The notes: a model not told the origin generated them from the sequence alone. A stretch of DNA of 49,415 nucleotides from Terriglobales bacterium (GCA_015655585.1 JAATEV010000090.1:1-49415), one strand, 5' to 3'. Positions 1 to 9,480 are shown, counted from the stretch's first letter. A program made the numbers and translations.

Positions 1-499
1 CCGGGCCCGCCCCGAAGAGGTCCTCGAAGGCATCGAAGCCGGAGCCGACGACTACCTCGCCAAGCCCTTCGACCTGAACATCCTCCTAGTCCGCATCAAG
101 TCCCTCCTGCGCCGCACCGCCTGGCAAACCGCAGCCGCCAGCGACCACGTTCCACCCACCACGGAACCACCCGCCACCCAGCCAAATCACCGCGACGAAT
201 ACGCCTTCAACCACCGCACCATCCGCTTCGACGCACTCGAACTAATAGCCCCCAACCGCACCACCCACCTGACCCTCATGGAGGCCGACCTCCTCCGCTA
301 TCTAACTGAAAGAGAAGGACGTATAGTCTCCCGCAAAGACATCCTCGAACAAGTCTGGCGCGTCCACGAGGACACCGACACCCGAGCCATAGACAACTTT
401 ATAGTCCGCCTCCGCCGCTACATAGAAGACGACCCAGCCAACCCCCAGCACTTAGTAACCGTCCGAGGCATAGGCTACCGCTTCATAGCCAACCCATAG
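1..499 (+). CDS. Response regulator, OmpR/PhoB type (C-terminal part)
   Basis: The gene enters from the left edge in the frame starting at base 2, so the start and the phosphoacceptor Asp are missing. The visible part begins in the last third of a receiver domain, with the conserved segment GADDYLAKPFD, whose Lys is the invariant receiver lysine. A linker of about 45 residues rich in Ala, Pro and Thr follows, then a winged-helix DNA-binding domain with the family signature LTLMEADLLRYL, a recognition-helix region near RAIDNFIVRLRRYIEDD and the C-terminal hairpin TVRGIGYRFIA. It would be a DNA-binding transcription factor activated by a sensor kinase. No kinase gene lies in the window, and the gene ends just before a convergent hairpin shared with guaA. 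The target genes cannot be told. Confidence 0.93.
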   Translation, partial: RARPEEVLEGIEAGADDYLAKPFDLNILLVRIKSLLRRTAWQTAAASDHVPPTTEPPATQPNHRDEYAFNHRTIRFDALELIAPNRTTHLTLMEADLLRYLTEREGRIVSRKDILEQVWRVHEDTDTRAIDNFIVRLRRYIEDDPANPQHLVTVRGIGYRFIANP

Positions 500-571
500 C
501 CATTTACCAGCCAAGCAACGCGAGGCCCCAAGCATCTCGCCCTACCCAGACCGGTATACACGCCACGAAGT

Positions 572-594
572 GGCCGCCCGCCGCGCAGGCGGCC
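572..594. terminator. GC-rich hairpin between convergent genes
   Basis: A perfect 7-bp inverted repeat, GGCCGCC and GGCGGCC around a 9-nt loop, lies between the convergent 3' ends of the response regulator and guaA. There is no T-run on either side, so it may be a weak bidirectional terminator or a dispersed palindrome rather than a classical intrinsic terminator. Confidence 0.4.
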
Positions 595-614
595 CGTCCG
601 GCAGGACTAAATCT

Positions 615-2174
615 TCATTCCCACTCAATCGTTCCCGGCGGCTTCGAAGTAATGTCATACACCACCCGATTAATCCCCCGAACTTCGCTGACAATCCTGC
701 TCGAAATGATCCGAAGCACCTCGTAAGGCAGTGGAGCCCAGTCCGCCGTCATGCCGTCCTCGCTCTCAACCGCCCGAATCGCGCAAGTATTCGCATACGT
801 CCGCTGGTCCCCCATCACGCCCACCGACTTCACCGGCAGCAGCACCGCAAAGCTCTGCCACACCTTCCGGTACAGCCCGGCCTTTTTAATTTCATCCACA
901 ACGATCTGGTCGGCCTCCTGCAAGATCGCCACCCGCTCCGCCGTCACCTCACCCAGAATCCTCACCGCCAGCCCCGGCCCCGGGAACGGCTGCCGGTCGA
1001 TGATCTCATCCGGCATCCCCAGGTCCCGCCCAATCCGCCGCACCTCATCTTTGAACAGGTCCCGCAGCGGCTCAATCAGCTTCAGCTTCATGTCCTCCGG
1101 CAACCCGCCCACATTATGGTGACTCTTGATCGTATGGCTCGGTCCATGCACGCTGCTCGACTCAATCACATCCGGATACAGCGTCCCCTGCACCAGCCAC
1201 GCAACCTCCGCGCCCGAGCTCTTCTCCGCCCGAAAAATCTTCGAAGACTCATCATCAAACACGGCGATAAACTCGTTCCCAATCACCTTCCGCTTCGTCT
1301 CCGGATCGGTCACGCCCGCCAGCTTCGTCAGAAACCTTTCGCTCGCATCCACCGCGACCACGTTGAGCCCCAACTGCTCGCGCATCGTCCGCTGTACCTT
1401 CTCGAACTCGTCCTTACGCAACACGCCATTGTTCACAAAGATGCAGGTCAGCCGGTCCCCAATCGCCTTCGCCACCAGCACCGCCGCCACGCTCGAATCC
1501 ACGCCTCCGCTCAACCCGCAGATCGCGTGCCCGTCGCCCACCTGCGCCCGCACCCGCTCCACCGTCGACTGAATAAAATGTTCCGGCGTCCAGTCCTGCT
1601 TCGCCCCGCAGATCTCCAGGCAGAAGTTCCTCAGCAGCTCCATTCCCTGCCGCGTATGCGCCACCTCCGGATGGAACTGCACCGCCCACATCCGCCGCGC
1701 CTCGTTCGCAATCCCCGCAACGGCATTCGCGGTCTTCGCCGTCAGGCCAAAACCCTCCGGCAGCGTCTCCGCATGGTCGCCATGCGACATCCACACATCC
1801 AGCGTTCCCGGCAGCCCCTGAAACAGCGGAGTCTCTGCCACCACCGTCACCTCGGCGTGTCCATACTCCCGCGCCGCCGCCGGAGCCACCTTGCCCCCCA
1901 GGTTATGCACCATGAACTGCAATCCATAGCAGATTCCCAGCACCGGAGCGCCCAACTCCAGCACGCCCTTGTCCGCCGCCGGAGCGTCCGCATCATAAAC
2001 CGAGCTAGGGCCGCCCGAAAGAATAATCCCCTTCGGATTCAGCGCCTTCACCTTCTCCAGCGCAACCGTGCATGGCAGCACAACCGAAAACACATTGAAC
2101 TCGCGGATACGCCGAGCGATCAACTGCGTATACTGCGACCCAAAATCCAGAATGACAATCGTTGAGGTTTCCAC
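615..2174 (-). CDS. guaA: GMP synthase, glutamine-hydrolysing
   Basis: It converts XMP, ATP and glutamine to GMP in the cytoplasm, the last step of guanine nucleotide synthesis. The 519-residue length is normal for the single-chain enzyme. The class I glutamine amidotransferase domain shows [11 protein letters not shown], the nucleophile Cys at about 82 in GICYGLQFM, and the His/Glu pair at 168/170 in FHPEV. The ATP-pyrophosphatase domain has the PP-loop SGGVDSS at about 222-228, and the C-terminal dimerisation domain ends KPPGTIEWE, a conserved terminus. It is the last gene of a minus-strand run nfo - leuS - membrane protein - small protein - guaA, about 40 bases after its predecessor, so it is probably at least partly cotranscribed with them. 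Confidence 0.98.
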   Translation of the reverse strand: METSTIVILDFGSQYTQLIARRIREFNVFSVVLPCTVALEKVKALNPKGIILSGGPSSVYDADAPAADKGVLELGAPVLGICYGLQFMVHNLGGKVAPAAAREYGHAEVTVVAETPLFQGLPGTLDVWMSHGDHAETLPEGFGLTAKTANAVAGIANEARRMWAVQFHPEVAHTRQGMELLRNFCLEICGAKQDWTPEHFIQSTVERVRAQVGDGHAICGLSGGVDSSVAAVLVAKAIGDRLTCIFVNNGVLRKDEFEKVQRTMREQLGLNVVAVDASERFLTKLAGVTDPETKRKVIGNEFIAVFDDESSKIFRAEKSSGAEVAWLVQGTLYPDVIESSSVHGPSHTIKSHHNVGGLPEDMKLKLIEPLRDLFKDEVRRIGRDLGMPDEIIDRQPFPGPGLAVRILGEVTAERVAILQEADQIVVDEIKKAGLYRKVWQSFAVLLPVKSVGVMGDQRTYANTCAIRAVESEDGMTADWAPLPYEVLRIISSRIVSEVRGINRVVYDITSKPPGTIEWE

Positions 2175-2215
2175 CTATCCAGTGTAACCGCGGCTGCCGG
2201 CCCAGGTCTTCGTTT

Positions 2216-2392
2216 TCAGTTCCAGTGCGAGCGTTTCCGCCGGGCCTCTTCCACACCGTTCATCACGCCAATACCCAGCAGAATCACAGCCATCGCCAGA
2301 ATGTACCCTTCCGGAATATGGCTCCGATGAGCCAGATAAGAGACCACGGCAATCACCGCAAGATATCCAACCCCATAAAGTGCAAGAGACAT
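2216..2392 (-). CDS. Small membrane protein, function unknown
   Basis: This 58-residue protein begins MSLALYGVG and has two hydrophobic segments, roughly residues 3-20 and 28-45, followed by a basic, charged tail EEARRKRSHWN. I chose the internal ATG at 2392 because GGGAGG lies at an ideal distance upstream; an ATG at 2425 would add 11 residues with no better ribosome site. It sits between a larger membrane protein and guaA in the same direction with short gaps. I recognise no family. The tight spacing and clear Shine-Dalgarno support a real gene. Confidence 0.6.
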   Translation of the reverse strand: MSLALYGVGYLAVIAVVSYLAHRSHIPEGYILAMAVILLGIGVMNGVEEARRKRSHWN

Positions 2393-2449
2393 GGCAATCC
2401 TCCCAACCAGACAGTAGGGCCCCATTCCCGATATGAGGAAGAATGCTCC

Positions 2450-3400
2450 TTAAACCTGAGGAAAACTCCCATCGCCTTCAAAAGTTTTCCAAAGCTCCAG
2501 GTAAGCCACCTGCCGAGCCACATGGAAAAAATCCGAAGCGACAAAGTAAAGCACCGTAACAAACGCCCACCACACCCGAAGAAACTCAGCCGTCGTCACG
2601 CTCTCAAACGGCAGCGGAGTCGCCGAGAAGACCATTGCCAGCACAATCAGCGCGATCTTCACGATCCCCATCACCAGGTTGATCTCCACCAGCTTCGACT
2701 TCAGCTCCCCCACCCGGAACGCCGCCCGCAAACTCCCCACCACTCCCAGCCCCCGCAGCATCGAGAGCAGCGGAGCCACCGACAACGCCCAGCTCACCAC
2801 CGCCCACGCCATAAAAAATCCCAGCGTCCCCACCACCGCCATCGCAAAGTATCCCACCAAGTTCGGCTCCCCGCCCGCAGCCATCGGAGACGTCACCATC
2901 CACTCCGCCGCCCCCTCCATCCCGCGAAACCACAGCGCAAAACACGCCAGCAACGCCGCCACCCGCAGCAACTGCAACACCATCAGCGTTCCCAGCCGAA
3001 CACGCAGATTCCCATCCACCCGCCGCATCACCGCCGCCCGTCCCACCGACGACATCACGACCCACACCAACACCATCAGCGGCCCCAGCCACAACGCCAC
3101 CCGCATCACCGCAGGCAGCAGCACATCCAGAGCCTTCGCCAGCGCAGCCGCCGACCCCATCGGATCGAACATCGACACCCGCTGCAACGCCCCCCAATCC
3201 ACCGGAGTCGCCCGGACAATCCCCTCCCACTCAAACCACAGCACCACCAGCGCCGGAATCCCAAACACCCAGCGCCAAAGCACCTCCAGAGCCGTAAGCC
3301 AGGGCCGCGCCCACATCCACGAGAGCGTGTACACAAACGACTGCGTACCCCGCACCCGTGGCGTACCCGCTCCCTGCGCGCCCTGCCCGATTGCGTCCAC
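2450..3400 (-). CDS. Multi-pass membrane protein, function unknown
   Basis: The 316-residue protein has about five or six predicted membrane segments (for example around ALEVLWRWVFGIPALVVLW, VMRVALWLGPLMVLVWVV, LLRVAALLACFALWF, MAVVGTLGFFMAWAVVSWAL and VMGIVKIALIVLAMVF). It resembles the hypothetical integral membrane proteins often found beside tRNA-synthetase or GTPase genes in Acidobacteriota; no catalytic motif is visible. The start is GTG, overlapping the leuS stop by one base (TAGTG), so translation is probably coupled to leuS. It is followed after 57 bases by a small membrane protein gene. Function cannot be assigned. Confidence 0.8.
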   Translation of the reverse strand: MDAIGQGAQGAGTPRVRGTQSFVYTLSWMWARPWLTALEVLWRWVFGIPALVVLWFEWEGIVRATPVDWGALQRVSMFDPMGSAAALAKALDVLLPAVMRVALWLGPLMVLVWVVMSSVGRAAVMRRVDGNLRVRLGTLMVLQLLRVAALLACFALWFRGMEGAAEWMVTSPMAAGGEPNLVGYFAMAVVGTLGFFMAWAVVSWALSVAPLLSMLRGLGVVGSLRAAFRVGELKSKLVEINLVMGIVKIALIVLAMVFSATPLPFESVTTAEFLRVWWAFVTVLYFVASDFFHVARQVAYLELWKTFEGDGSFPQV

Positions 3401-5988
3401 TACCGCACCACAAAGTTCACAAGCTTGCCCGGAACCACAATCACCTTCACGATGTTCTTCCCTTCCAGACGAGTCGCAACCTTCTCATCCGCCAACGCCG
3501 CGGCCTTCACCGCAGCCTCGTCGCTCTCCGCCGGAACCTTCACCACGTTCGCCAGCTTGCCGTTCACCTGCACCGGAATCTCAATCTCATTCTCCCGTGC
3601 AAGCTCCGCGTTCGCCTCCGGCCACGCCGTGCGAAACACCACGCCCTCGCCACCCATCACCTGCCAAAGCTCCGCCGCAAGAAACGGAGCAAACGGAGCC
3701 AGCAGCAGCGTCAACCCGCGAAACACCTCGCGAATCGCGCCGTCCGAAACCTCGCCCGCGTCCATCGCGGCCTCGTGCGCCGCAATCTCGTTCACCAGAA
3801 TCATGATCGAAGAGATTGACGTATTGAAGTGCCACCGCCCATCGAAGTCCTGCGTAATCTTCGCAATCGTCTGGTGCAGCTTCCGCAGCAACGCCTGCCC
3901 CGCGGCCGACTCAGCCTTGTCCTGCGTCTCTGCAACGGCCGTCCCCGCTGCGCCAAACTTCATCACCAGCCGATGCACCCTGCTCAAAAACTTGCTGATT
4001 CCGCCAACACCCTCTTCCAGCCACTCCAGATCGCGATCCGGAGGAGCCGCAAACAGCGCATACATCCTCGTAGCATCCGCGCCATACCGAGCGATCATGT
4101 CATCCGGAGAAACCACGTTCCCCTTAGACTTCGACATCTTCGAGCCGTCCTTAATCACCATGCCCTGCGTAAACAACCGCTCCGCAGGCTCATCGTTCTT
4201 AATCAGGCCCAGGTCCCGCATCACCTTCGTCCAGAACCGCGAATAGATCAGGTGCAGAATCGCGTGCTCCACGCCGCCAATGTACTGGTCAATCGGGAAC
4301 CAGTAGTTCGCCTTGTCCGAATCAAACGGCGCATCCGAGTTCTTAGCATCCGTATACCGATAGAAGTACCAGCTCGAATCGACGAACGTATCCATCGTGT
4401 CCGTCTCCCTCCGCGCCTTCCCTCCGCACTTCGGACAAGTCACATTCACAAACTCCGCCACCCGTCCCAGCGGCGACCCGTTCGTCTGCGTAATGTCCAC
4501 GTTCTCCGGCAGCAGAATCGGCAACTCGCTCTCTGGCACCGGCAGCGGCTCATCCGGCGAGCAGTTATCGCAATACACCATAGGAATCGGCGTACCCCAA
4601 TACCGCTGGCGGCTCACGCCCCAGTCCTTCAGCCGATATGTAACCGTAGCCGTGCCAAAACCCTTCTCCTTCGCAAACGCGGCCATCTTGGCCTGCGCCG
4701 CAACGCACCCCAGCCCGTTCCACTCGCCCGAGCCCGTCAGAACGGCCTCTTCTTCCGCCGTATAAGGAAGCTCCGAGCCCTCCGCATTTGTGCCCGAAGC
4801 AGGCACAATCACGCGCCGCACCTCCAGCCCATACTTCTGCGCGAACTCAAAGTCCCGCTCATCATGCGCGGGCACGCTCATAATCGCGCCCGTCCCATAG
4901 TCGGCCAGAATGTAATTCGCCACCCAGATCGGCACGCGCTCGCCATTGAACGGATTCACCGCAAACCGGCCCGTATTCACTCCATGCTTTTCAATCGCGC
5001 CCAGCGCATCCGTCTCCTTGGCCTTCTGCTGCTCGGCCAGAAGACCTTCGATCTGCACCCTCAGCGCATCGTCCTCCAGAGCAAACGCCTTGGACACCGG
5101 ATGCTCCGGAGCCAACTGCACCGACGTAGCCCCAAAGATCGTATCCACCCGCGTAGTGAACACCGTAATCTTCGCAGCATCCCCCACAGCAGCTTCAACT
5201 GCAAAATCAACCAAAGTCCCTTCGCTCCGGCCAATCCAGTTCCGCTGCATCGTCCGGACCTTCTCCGGCCAGCCCTCCAGCTTGTCCAGCCCCGCCAGCA
5301 GCTCGTCCCCATACTGCGTAATCCGGAAAAACCACTGCGTCAGGTCGCGCTGCTCAACGATCGTGTCCTCGTGCCGCCAGCAGCACCCGCCAATCACCTG
5401 CTCATTGGCCAGCACCGTAGCGCACTCCGGACACCAGTTCACCTTGCTCTTCTTCCGGAACGCCAACCCCTTCTCGAACATCTTCAGGAAGAACCACTGG
5501 TTCCACCGATAGTACTCCGGCAGGCAGGTCGTCACCTCGTTCGCCCAGTCGTAGCTCAACCCCATCCGCCGCATCTGTGTCTTCATCGCGGCGATGTTCT
5601 TCAGCGTCCACTCCTTAGGCGGAGTCTGGTTCTTCAGCGCAGCATTCTCCGCCGGCAGCCCAAACGCGTCCCACCCCATCGGATGCAGCACGTTATACCC
5701 ACGCATCCACATGTACCGCGCCAGCGCATCGCCAATCGAGTAGTTCCGCACATGCCCCATGTGCAACTGCCCGCTAGGATACGGCAGCATCTCCAGGCAG
5801 TAATACTTCGGCTTCCCGGTCTCATGCCCCTCCGCCGCATATAGCGACGCGTCCGCATCCCAAACCGCCTGCCACCTCGGCTCAATCTCCGCCGGATTAT
5901 ACCGCTGCCCCTGGCTTCCCTCACCCGCAGCGTTGCCATTCACTCCCGCGGTCTTCCCGCCCTGTTCCTTCGCGCCAATCTCTTGCAT
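3400..5988 (-). CDS. leuS: Leucyl-tRNA synthetase
   Basis: A class I synthetase that charges tRNA-Leu in the cytoplasm. The ATP-binding HIGH motif appears as HMGHVRN near the N-terminus and the KMSKS loop is intact in DGSKMSKSKGN. The CP1 editing domain includes TTRVDTIFGAT, and Cys pairs of the zinc-binding inserts are visible (CPEC and CCW in one, CDNC with CPKC in the other). The anticodon-binding and C-terminal domains are complete. I placed the start at ATG 5988 (MQEIGAKEQ), about 862 residues; a GTG at 6018 would add ten residues. The N-terminus has an extra 30-residue Gly/Ala-rich stretch before the conserved YNPAEIEPRWQ. It starts about 45 bases after nfo and overlaps the next gene by one base. 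Confidence 0.97.
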   Translation of the reverse strand: MQEIGAKEQGGKTAGVNGNAAGEGSQGQRYNPAEIEPRWQAVWDADASLYAAEGHETGKPKYYCLEMLPYPSGQLHMGHVRNYSIGDALARYMWMRGYNVLHPMGWDAFGLPAENAALKNQTPPKEWTLKNIAAMKTQMRRMGLSYDWANEVTTCLPEYYRWNQWFFLKMFEKGLAFRKKSKVNWCPECATVLANEQVIGGCCWRHEDTIVEQRDLTQWFFRITQYGDELLAGLDKLEGWPEKVRTMQRNWIGRSEGTLVDFAVEAAVGDAAKITVFTTRVDTIFGATSVQLAPEHPVSKAFALEDDALRVQIEGLLAEQQKAKETDALGAIEKHGVNTGRFAVNPFNGERVPIWVANYILADYGTGAIMSVPAHDERDFEFAQKYGLEVRRVIVPASGTNAEGSELPYTAEEEAVLTGSGEWNGLGCVAAQAKMAAFAKEKGFGTATVTYRLKDWGVSRQRYWGTPIPMVYCDNCSPDEPLPVPESELPILLPENVDITQTNGSPLGRVAEFVNVTCPKCGGKARRETDTMDTFVDSSWYFYRYTDAKNSDAPFDSDKANYWFPIDQYIGGVEHAILHLIYSRFWTKVMRDLGLIKNDEPAERLFTQGMVIKDGSKMSKSKGNVVSPDDMIARYGADATRMYALFAAPPDRDLEWLEEGVGGISKFLSRVHRLVMKFGAAGTAVAETQDKAESAAGQALLRKLHQTIAKITQDFDGRWHFNTSISSIMILVNEIAAHEAAMDAGEVSDGAIREVFRGLTLLLAPFAPFLAAELWQVMGGEGVVFRTAWPEANAELARENEIEIPVQVNGKLANVVKVPAESDEAAVKAAALADEKVATRLEGKNIVKVIVVPGKLVNFVVR

Positions 5989-6032
5989 ATCTTTCGATTG
6001 TACCGCCGCAAAGACCACCGCAGTTCAGCCAA

Positions 6033-6914
6033 TTACCCAGCCGCCAGCGTCCGCAACACCCCCACATTCCGCGCCTCATCCCCCGGAGCGTCCACCGGTG
6101 TCTCCGCAATAAACGCCGCATGGGCAAACCGCTCATCATGCAGCAGCCGCCGAAACGCCTCCGCTCCAATCGTCCCCTCGCCGATATGCTCATGCCGGTC
6201 CAGCTTCGACCCCATCGCCGCCTTGGCATCGTTGCAGTGCCACACCCGCACCGCCTCGAACCCAACCGTATCCTTCACCAGCATCATCGTCTCCGCATAC
6301 CCATCCGCCGACACAATGTCATACCCCGCCACATGCACATGGCACGTATCCAGACACACCGCCACCGGCGCGCACGACCGCAATTTCTCCACCAACTCAG
6401 CCACCTGTTCCAGCTTTCCACCCAGCGAAAACTCCGCCCCAGCCGTATTCTCAATCAGAATCCTGAAGCCCTTCGCCGCCGCGCTCTGGGTAAAATCGAT
6501 CCCGTCAATCGCCTTCTCAATCGACTCCGCCGCCAGCCGCAGTCCCTCCTCACGCGTCAACCCCTTCCAACTCCCCGGATGCAGCACCAGGAACTCCGCC
6601 CCCAGAGCCAGCGCCCGCTCCACCTCGCCGCGAAACGCCGCCGTAGAGTTCGCCCTCACGCTCTCCGTCTGGCTGCAAAGATTAATTAAATAACTCGCAT
6701 GAACAGCCACCGGCCCCACATCATGCTTCTTCCGTAGCTCCAGCATCTTCTCCGCATCGGCCGCCTTCACCGGCGAAGCCTTCCACATCCGCGGACTCGC
6801 CGAAAAGATCTGGAACGTATTCGCCCCCGCATCCACCGCCCGGTTCACCGCCGTCCATACTCCACCCGCCGTACCAACATGCACACCAATTCGCTTCTTC
6901 GCCGCATTTACCAT
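6033..6914 (-). CDS. nfo: Deoxyribonuclease IV (AP endonuclease)
   Basis: It cleaves DNA 5' to abasic sites in base excision repair, using a three-metal zinc centre in a TIM barrel. The 293-residue protein carries the family pattern: IGVHVGTAGGV at the N-terminus, ANTFQIF, VHASYLINLCS, LVLHPGS, ILIENTAGAE, VCLDTCHVHVAGYDI, HCNDAKAAMGSKLDRHEHIGEGTIG and the final FIAETP. The metal ligands His, Glu and Asp within these motifs are all present. It heads the minus-strand run that continues with leuS. The region upstream of its ATG at 6914 faces the divergent gene at 7063, so a promoter should lie in 6915-7060. Confidence 0.97.
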   Translation of the reverse strand: MVNAAKKRIGVHVGTAGGVWTAVNRAVDAGANTFQIFSASPRMWKASPVKAADAEKMLELRKKHDVGPVAVHASYLINLCSQTESVRANSTAAFRGEVERALALGAEFLVLHPGSWKGLTREEGLRLAAESIEKAIDGIDFTQSAAAKGFRILIENTAGAEFSLGGKLEQVAELVEKLRSCAPVAVCLDTCHVHVAGYDIVSADGYAETMMLVKDTVGFEAVRVWHCNDAKAAMGSKLDRHEHIGEGTIGAEAFRRLLHDERFAHAAFIAETPVDAPGDEARNVGVLRTLAAG

Positions 6915-7062
6915 CCTTCAAGCCTAAACCCACCTCTTCCCGCCACCCAAATGGACGCGTATGTCCCACTTCGGGACACAGGGTTTGCAGAACGCATCCG
7001 CAGGCTTCCACTCGCAGAAACCATGCCGCACCCTCCCATACAATGATTCATAGGATCGCCAG

Positions 7063-7503
7063 ATGCCCACCCAGCAAAATTTTAAAAACCACACCCGCTA
7101 CGACCCCCTCTTCCACTACGTCATCTTTCCTCTGCTTTTCATCAATTTCGTCTTCTCCATCTACGCCACCATCCACAACTGGCCCAATGCCCGCCACCTG
7201 AACGCCTGGTGGATCGTCATGTCCATCGTCGTCCTCCTCCTGGCAATCCGCTCCCGCTCCACAGCTCTCAAGACACAGGATCGCATCATCCGCCTCGAAG
7301 AGCGCCTCCGCCTCACCGCGCTCCTCCCGCCCGCCGAGCACGACAACATCCGCAGACTCACCGTCCCCCAGCTCGTAGCCCTCCGCTTCGCCTCCGACGA
7401 AGAGCTCCCCTCGCTCTTCCGCAAGGCCCTCACCGACAACCTCTCCCCCAAAGACATCAAGAAAGCCATCGACAACTGGCGCCCCGACCACCACCGCGTC
7501 TAG
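7063..7503 (+). CDS. DUF6526-like small membrane protein
   Basis: A 146-residue protein with two membrane helices near residues 18-36 (LFHYVIFPLLFINFVFSIY) and 48-62 (WWIVMSIVVLLLAI), followed by a charged cytoplasmic helix DRIIRLEERLRL and a C-terminal region with LTVPQLVALRFASDEEL. The order of hydrophobic pair, RLEERLR and LVALRFASD matches the family I know as DUF6526, whose function is unknown. It diverges from nfo and is convergent with the reductase at 7561-8190. Confidence 0.75.
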   Translation: MPTQQNFKNHTRYDPLFHYVIFPLLFINFVFSIYATIHNWPNARHLNAWWIVMSIVVLLLAIRSRSTALKTQDRIIRLEERLRLTALLPPAEHDNIRRLTVPQLVALRFASDEELPSLFRKALTDNLSPKDIKKAIDNWRPDHHRV

Positions 7504-7510
7504 CCTCCGC

Positions 7511-7541
7511 AAAAAAGAAAAAAGGCGGCCCTCAGGCCGCC
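7511..7541 (-). terminator. Intrinsic terminator of the 7561-8190 gene
   Basis: A perfect 7-bp stem (GGCGGCC, loop TGAG, GGCCGCC on the minus strand) is followed on that strand by TTTTTTCTTTTTT. It is a textbook rho-independent terminator for the minus-strand reductase. The stem can also work for the plus-strand gene ending at 7503, but with no T-run on that side. Confidence 0.9.
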
Positions 7542-7560
7542 TCCCTCACCACTTCAGCTA

Positions 7561-8190
7561 TCAATATCCAACCGAGAACGAAGCCCGCTCATGCTGCGGC
7601 TTCTCGATCTCGTCCACCAGGGCAATCGCATAATCCGCAAACGAGATCCTGCTCTCGCCCTTCGCATCCGCAACCAGCTCCTTCATGCCCAGCCGGAACG
7701 TTCCCGTCCTCTCGCCCTGCACAAAGAACGCCGCCGGGCTCAGGTAAGTCCAGTTGATGTCCGAGCCGCGCAGAATCCCCAGCGCCTTCTCATGCGAAGT
7801 AGCAATCGGCAGATACTCCGCCGGAAGATAACCCGACTTGATCAGCGTCACTCCCGGAGCCACCTCCAGCAGCCCTGCGCCGCCAACCACCAGCAGACGC
7901 GGCTCGCCAGCCTTCTTCACCGCGGCAATCTGCCGCTCCGTCACGCCCAGCAGAGCGTCCGTGTCCCCGGCAGGCGGAGCATACGCACTCACCACCGCAT
8001 CCGAGCCCTTGATGATCTCCGCCGTCTTGTCCACATTCGAGAGATCGTCCACCACAGCCGTCACTTCCGGCATACCTTCCAGCGAGTCCACCTTGCGAGC
8101 CACCGCCGTCACCTTATGCCCACGCGCCAGCAGCTCCTTTACAATCTCTTTTCCCGAATTTCCCGTAGCTCCATACACAACAACGTTCAT
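7561..8190 (-). CDS. NAD(P)-binding atypical short-chain reductase (YwnB/NmrA-like)
   Basis: A 209-residue Rossmann-fold protein beginning MNVVVYGATGNSGKEIVKEL, where GATGNSG is the dinucleotide-binding loop. LLVVGGAGLL follows mid-protein, as in the YwnB/NmrA-like atypical SDR group of NADPH-binding flavin reductase or quinone-sensor-like proteins. The start at 8190 is supported by AGGAG upstream of the ATG; the longer reading from 8226 lacks this. The specific substrate cannot be told. The gene is alone, bounded by strong terminators on both sides. Confidence 0.88.
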   Translation of the reverse strand: MNVVVYGATGNSGKEIVKELLARGHKVTAVARKVDSLEGMPEVTAVVDDLSNVDKTAEIIKGSDAVVSAYAPPAGDTDALLGVTERQIAAVKKAGEPRLLVVGGAGLLEVAPGVTLIKSGYLPAEYLPIATSHEKALGILRGSDINWTYLSPAAFFVQGERTGTFRLGMKELVADAKGESRISFADYAIALVDEIEKPQHERASFSVGY

Positions 8191-8242
8191 CGTCCATCTC
8201 CTCGAAAGCGAATTAAACCCAGCCAACCCGGCAGTTAAACAG

Positions 8243-8270
8243 ATGCGGCCCGACCGCAGTCGGACCGCAT
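8243..8270 (-). terminator. Hairpin terminator after the CysJ-like gene
   Basis: ATGCGG-x-CCGAC and GTCGG-x-CCGCAT form an 11-pair stem with one mismatch and a CGCA loop. It lies 35 bases past the stop of the minus-strand reductase gene ending at 8305. Only a short T-rich stretch follows. Confidence 0.65.
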
Positions 8271-8304
8271 TAATTTACAACACCTGTCGTCTAGCGATTT
8301 TGAA

Positions 8305-9480
8305 CTAGTAAGTATCTCTCTGGTACCGCTTCTGCTTCTTCATATTCTCCAGATACTCATTTGCATGATCCAGAGTTCCGTTCGAGCCCTTCGCAATCGC
8401 ATCCAGCAGAGCCAACTCTACGTCCTTGGCCATACGCGTGGCATCGCCGCACACATAGAAGTACGCGCCGCGCTCCAGCCACTCATAGAGCTCCGCAGCC
8501 TTCTCCTGCATCCGGTCCTGCACATAGATCTTCTTCGCCTGGTCGCGCGAGAACGCCGTATCCAGCCGAGTCAGCACGCCGTCTTTGTGCATCGCCTGAA
8601 ACTCATCCTTGTACAGATAGTCCAGTGCCTCGCGCTGCTCGCCGAAGAACAGCCAGTTATCGCCCGACTGCCCCGTAGCCTGCCGCTCCTCCAGAAACGC
8701 CCGGAACGGCGCAATGCCCGTTCCCGGCCCGATCATGATCACCGGGGCCGACGTATCCTCCGGCAGCCGGAAGTTCTGGTTCGCGTGCAAAAAGATCGGC
8801 ATCGTCGCGCCCACCGGAGCCCGCTCACCCAGGTGTCCGCTCGCCACACCCTGCCGGTCGCGCCCGTGCGACTCATACCGCACCACGCGCACCGTCGTCT
8901 GCACATTGTCCTGGTGCATCTTCTGGCTCGAAGCGATCGAGTACATCCGCGGAGCCAGACGCTGCAAGACCGTAAAGAGCTGCTGCGGCGCCGTCACCAC
9001 ACCCGGAAAGTCCTTCACCAGGTCGATGAACTCACGACCCCAGCAATACTCCTCGGCCCGCGCCTTGTTGTCCGGCCCGGTCATTGCCTTCAGACCATCA
9101 ATCTGCGGAGCCAGCTTGGAGTACTGGTTCACGCTTCCGCGCGACAACGCGCCAATCATCAACCGCGTCCGAACCGCTTCTTCCAGGCTGATCTCGACCT
9201 TGTAGTGGTCCAGAACCCGCTCATCACCCTTGAACCCAAGCGTGGCAATCAGCTCATCCACCACAGGGCGCCGGTTCTCCGGCAGAATGCCGACCGCATC
9301 GCCGGGGCTATACTCCATCCCCTCTTCCAGCGACAACTCAATATGCCGGGTCTCCTTCTCAGAGCCCTCACCCGTCAACAGCTCGTTGACCCGTACCGTC
9401 GATGTATATGGATTATTGCGTGTGTATTTCGATGCGTGCGTCGTCAAGTTTTTCGCTTCCTGCTCCAAAACTTCAGTCAT
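8305..9480 (-). CDS. CysJ-like sulfite reductase flavoprotein, FAD/NADPH module only
   Basis: This 391-residue protein corresponds to the C-terminal half of sulfite reductase alpha/cytochrome P450 reductase. It has a connecting/FAD domain (SPGDAVGILPENR at about 58-70, RMYSIAS at about 178-184, GVASGHL at about 211-217) and an NADPH domain (GPGTGIAPFRAFLEER from about 251, FFGEQRE, YVCGDATRMAKDV), ending in an aromatic Tyr as usual. No flavodoxin FMN domain is present, so it must pass electrons to a separate partner. The open frame continues upstream to 11184, but that is antisense to ggt. The true ATG at 9480 starts MTEVLEQEA. No haemoprotein subunit lies nearby, so sulfite as final acceptor is not shown. 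Confidence 0.88.
   Translation of the reverse strand: MTEVLEQEAKNLTTHASKYTRNNPYTSTVRVNELLTGEGSEKETRHIELSLEEGMEYSPGDAVGILPENRRPVVDELIATLGFKGDERVLDHYKVEISLEEAVRTRLMIGALSRGSVNQYSKLAPQIDGLKAMTGPDNKARAEEYCWGREFIDLVKDFPGVVTAPQQLFTVLQRLAPRMYSIASSQKMHQDNVQTTVRVVRYESHGRDRQGVASGHLGERAPVGATMPIFLHANQNFRLPEDTSAPVIMIGPGTGIAPFRAFLEERQATGQSGDNWLFFGEQREALDYLYKDEFQAMHKDGVLTRLDTAFSRDQAKKIYVQDRMQEKAAELYEWLERGAYFYVCGDATRMAKDVELALLDAIAKGSNGTLDHANEYLENMKKQKRYQRDTY

Noticed and set aside
570-2165. A 531-residue plus-strand open frame
   Set aside because: It is antisense to guaA, rich in Arg/His/Pro/Leu with no domain, a typical product of high-GC codon bias on the opposite strand.
2162-4246. A 694-residue plus-strand open frame
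   Set aside because: It is antisense to the membrane protein and leuS, with low-complexity His/Arg/Pro composition; no ribosome site or family match.
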